Assembly: GCA_937894775.1 (NCBI GenBank)
Contig: CALAXC010000334.1
Location: forward strand, 1 to 5,951
Reading direction: 5' to 3'
Length of the DNA stretch: 5,951 bases
Origin: an uncultured Clostridia bacterium
GTDB lineage: Bacteria > Bacillota > Clostridia > Oscillospirales > CAG-272
Of the stretch, positions 5,551 to 5,951 are shown in pieces. Position 1 is the stretch's first letter; the number at the start of each line of letters is the position of its first letter. Both the position numbers and the translations under genes were made by a program. The notes beneath the pieces were generated by a model that searched no databases, had not been told where the DNA came from, and saw only the letters and a list, made by a program, of their open reading frames with translations.

Positions 5551-5579
5551 TTGACAAATCAAACAATTGATGGCATAAT
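5551..5579 (+). promoter_or_regulatory. Sigma-A promoter of the plus-strand gene
   Basis: TTGACA (5551-5556), a 17-bp spacer, and CATAAT (5574-5579, five of six). Transcription should start near 5586, leaving a leader of about 125 nt before the ATG at 5711. Confidence 0.82.
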
Positions 5580-5696
5580 ATATACAGCATATAACTTTGA
5601 TTGAAAAACTTTCCGCTTTTTATTCGTATTATGCTATTTACATTCAGGTCACACACCCTATTCAGGGGTTTGGCATAAAATTTTTCCATATTAATG

Positions 5697-5702
5697 AAAG
5701 GA
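5697..5702 (+). promoter_or_regulatory. Ribosome-binding site of the plus-strand gene
   Basis: AAAGGA, 8 nt before the ATG at 5711. It is weaker than the GGAGG sites of the minus operon but well placed. Confidence 0.7.
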
Positions 5703-5710
5703 ACAAAACA

Positions 5711-5951
5711 ATGAAAAGCAAGATCACAAAAACCCTATGTCTTGTAATGGGTGCTATTCTCCTCGTTACAGGTACCGTTGCAGTAACATTGGCTTACTTG
5801 CAGGACAAAACCCAGGCCGTTACCAACACCATGACAGTTGGTAAAGTTGACATCAAACTCGATGAGGCAGAAGTTGATGCAAAAGGCGTAGCAACGTCCA
5901 CCAGAACCGAGAAAGGTAACACGTACAAATTGATCCCCGGCTCGACTTACG
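5711..5951 (+). CDS. TasA/camelysin-like exported protein, 5' part only
   Basis: Open at the right edge; 80 codons are visible. MKSKITK is basic, a hydrophobic core runs about 9-27, and VTLAYLQDKTQAVTNTMTVG follows. This matches the start of TasA/CalY-type proteins: cleavage region after Ala28, then a short charged link (D-K-T) and an N-T-M/F-T-V-G first-strand motif leading into KVDIKLDEAEVD. The visible end, YKLIPGSTY, is another familiar segment of this family, usually followed by a KDPTV-like strand. It should be cut by the SipW encoded in the divergent operon and secreted as a fibre or matrix subunit. Its signal has A-Y-L rather than the A-W-F of the minus-strand proteins. It has its own strong promoter. 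Total length and any anchor cannot be judged. Confidence 0.87.
   Translation, partial: MKSKITKTLCLVMGAILLVTGTVAVTLAYLQDKTQAVTNTMTVGKVDIKLDEAEVDAKGVATSTRTEKGNTYKLIPGSTY

Larger units (their letters stand above)
5235..5710. other. Divergent AT-rich control region
   Basis: 476 bp without a supportable gene between the long form of the first operon gene and the plus-strand gene. From left to right it holds the minus leader, the minus promoter, a block of T-tracts (5344-5394), a less biased stretch (5395-5500) in which I see no clear element, A/T tracts and a 9-bp tandem repeat, the plus promoter, and a plus leader of about 125 nt. The leader carries ATTCAGG twice (5642-5648, 5660-5666) and a small CCCT/AGGG hairpin. 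Confidence 0.7.

Noticed and set aside
5368..5562. 64-codon minus-strand reading frame in the divergent region
   Set aside because: TTG start without a ribosome-binding site, overlaps the plus promoter, and is rich in Lys and Phe from A/T tracts; no recognisable domain.

Overview
The window is a low-to-moderate GC (about 40% by eye) stretch of a Gram-positive-type genome. It is probably an anaerobic clostridial Firmicute of the uncultured gut type. This rests on strong GGAGG ribosome-binding sites, near-consensus sigma-A promoters, and SipW/TasA-type exported proteins with the A-T-(Y/F)-A-W-F cleavage region common in that group. The assignment is inference; there is no rRNA or marker gene here.

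The core is a four-gene minus-strand operon (5201 down to 1775). It starts from a promoter with perfect TTGACA and TATAAT boxes and a 17-bp spacer (5309-5337). In transcription order it encodes: (1) a 276-aa TasA/camelysin-like exported protein with a GTG start; (2) a 260-aa single-pass membrane protein with a related extracellular domain but no cleavage site, and a TTG start; (3) a 260-aa exported protein with a textbook SipW-type signal peptide, an ATG start and the best ribosome-binding site; (4) a SipW/ER-type signal peptidase with a GTG start, expected to cleave the exported proteins. Proteins 1-3 share a C-terminal W/F-x-(E/D)-G-x-D-x-x-C segment and a cysteine pair 69-70 residues apart, so they are probably diverged members of one fold family. 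The likely product is an extracellular fibre, surface layer or biofilm-matrix component with a dedicated peptidase and a possible membrane anchor.

Upstream of the operon lies a 500-bp AT-rich divergent control region (5202-5710). It has the minus promoter flanked by roughly phased A/T tracts, and a plus-strand promoter (5551-5579) preceded by a tandem AAAAAAGCC repeat. The plus promoter drives a second SipW-dependent, TasA-like gene that begins at 5711 and runs off the right edge.

Beyond the signal peptidase, after a 180-bp gap with a 14-bp-stem hairpin and a 17-bp palindrome, is a minus-strand gene (59-1594). It encodes a membrane-anchored AAA+ ATPase of the McrB/MoxR-like class. It may belong to the same locus or begin a separate unit whose partner lies off the left edge.

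The points most worth a second look are: the signal peptidase has Leu where the first conserved Asp (the KGD box) should be; twin palindromes with a 24-bp period lie just before the third operon gene; a 19-nt translation-initiation block is nearly duplicated between the first and fourth genes; and a cysteine pair is conserved across the three surface proteins.
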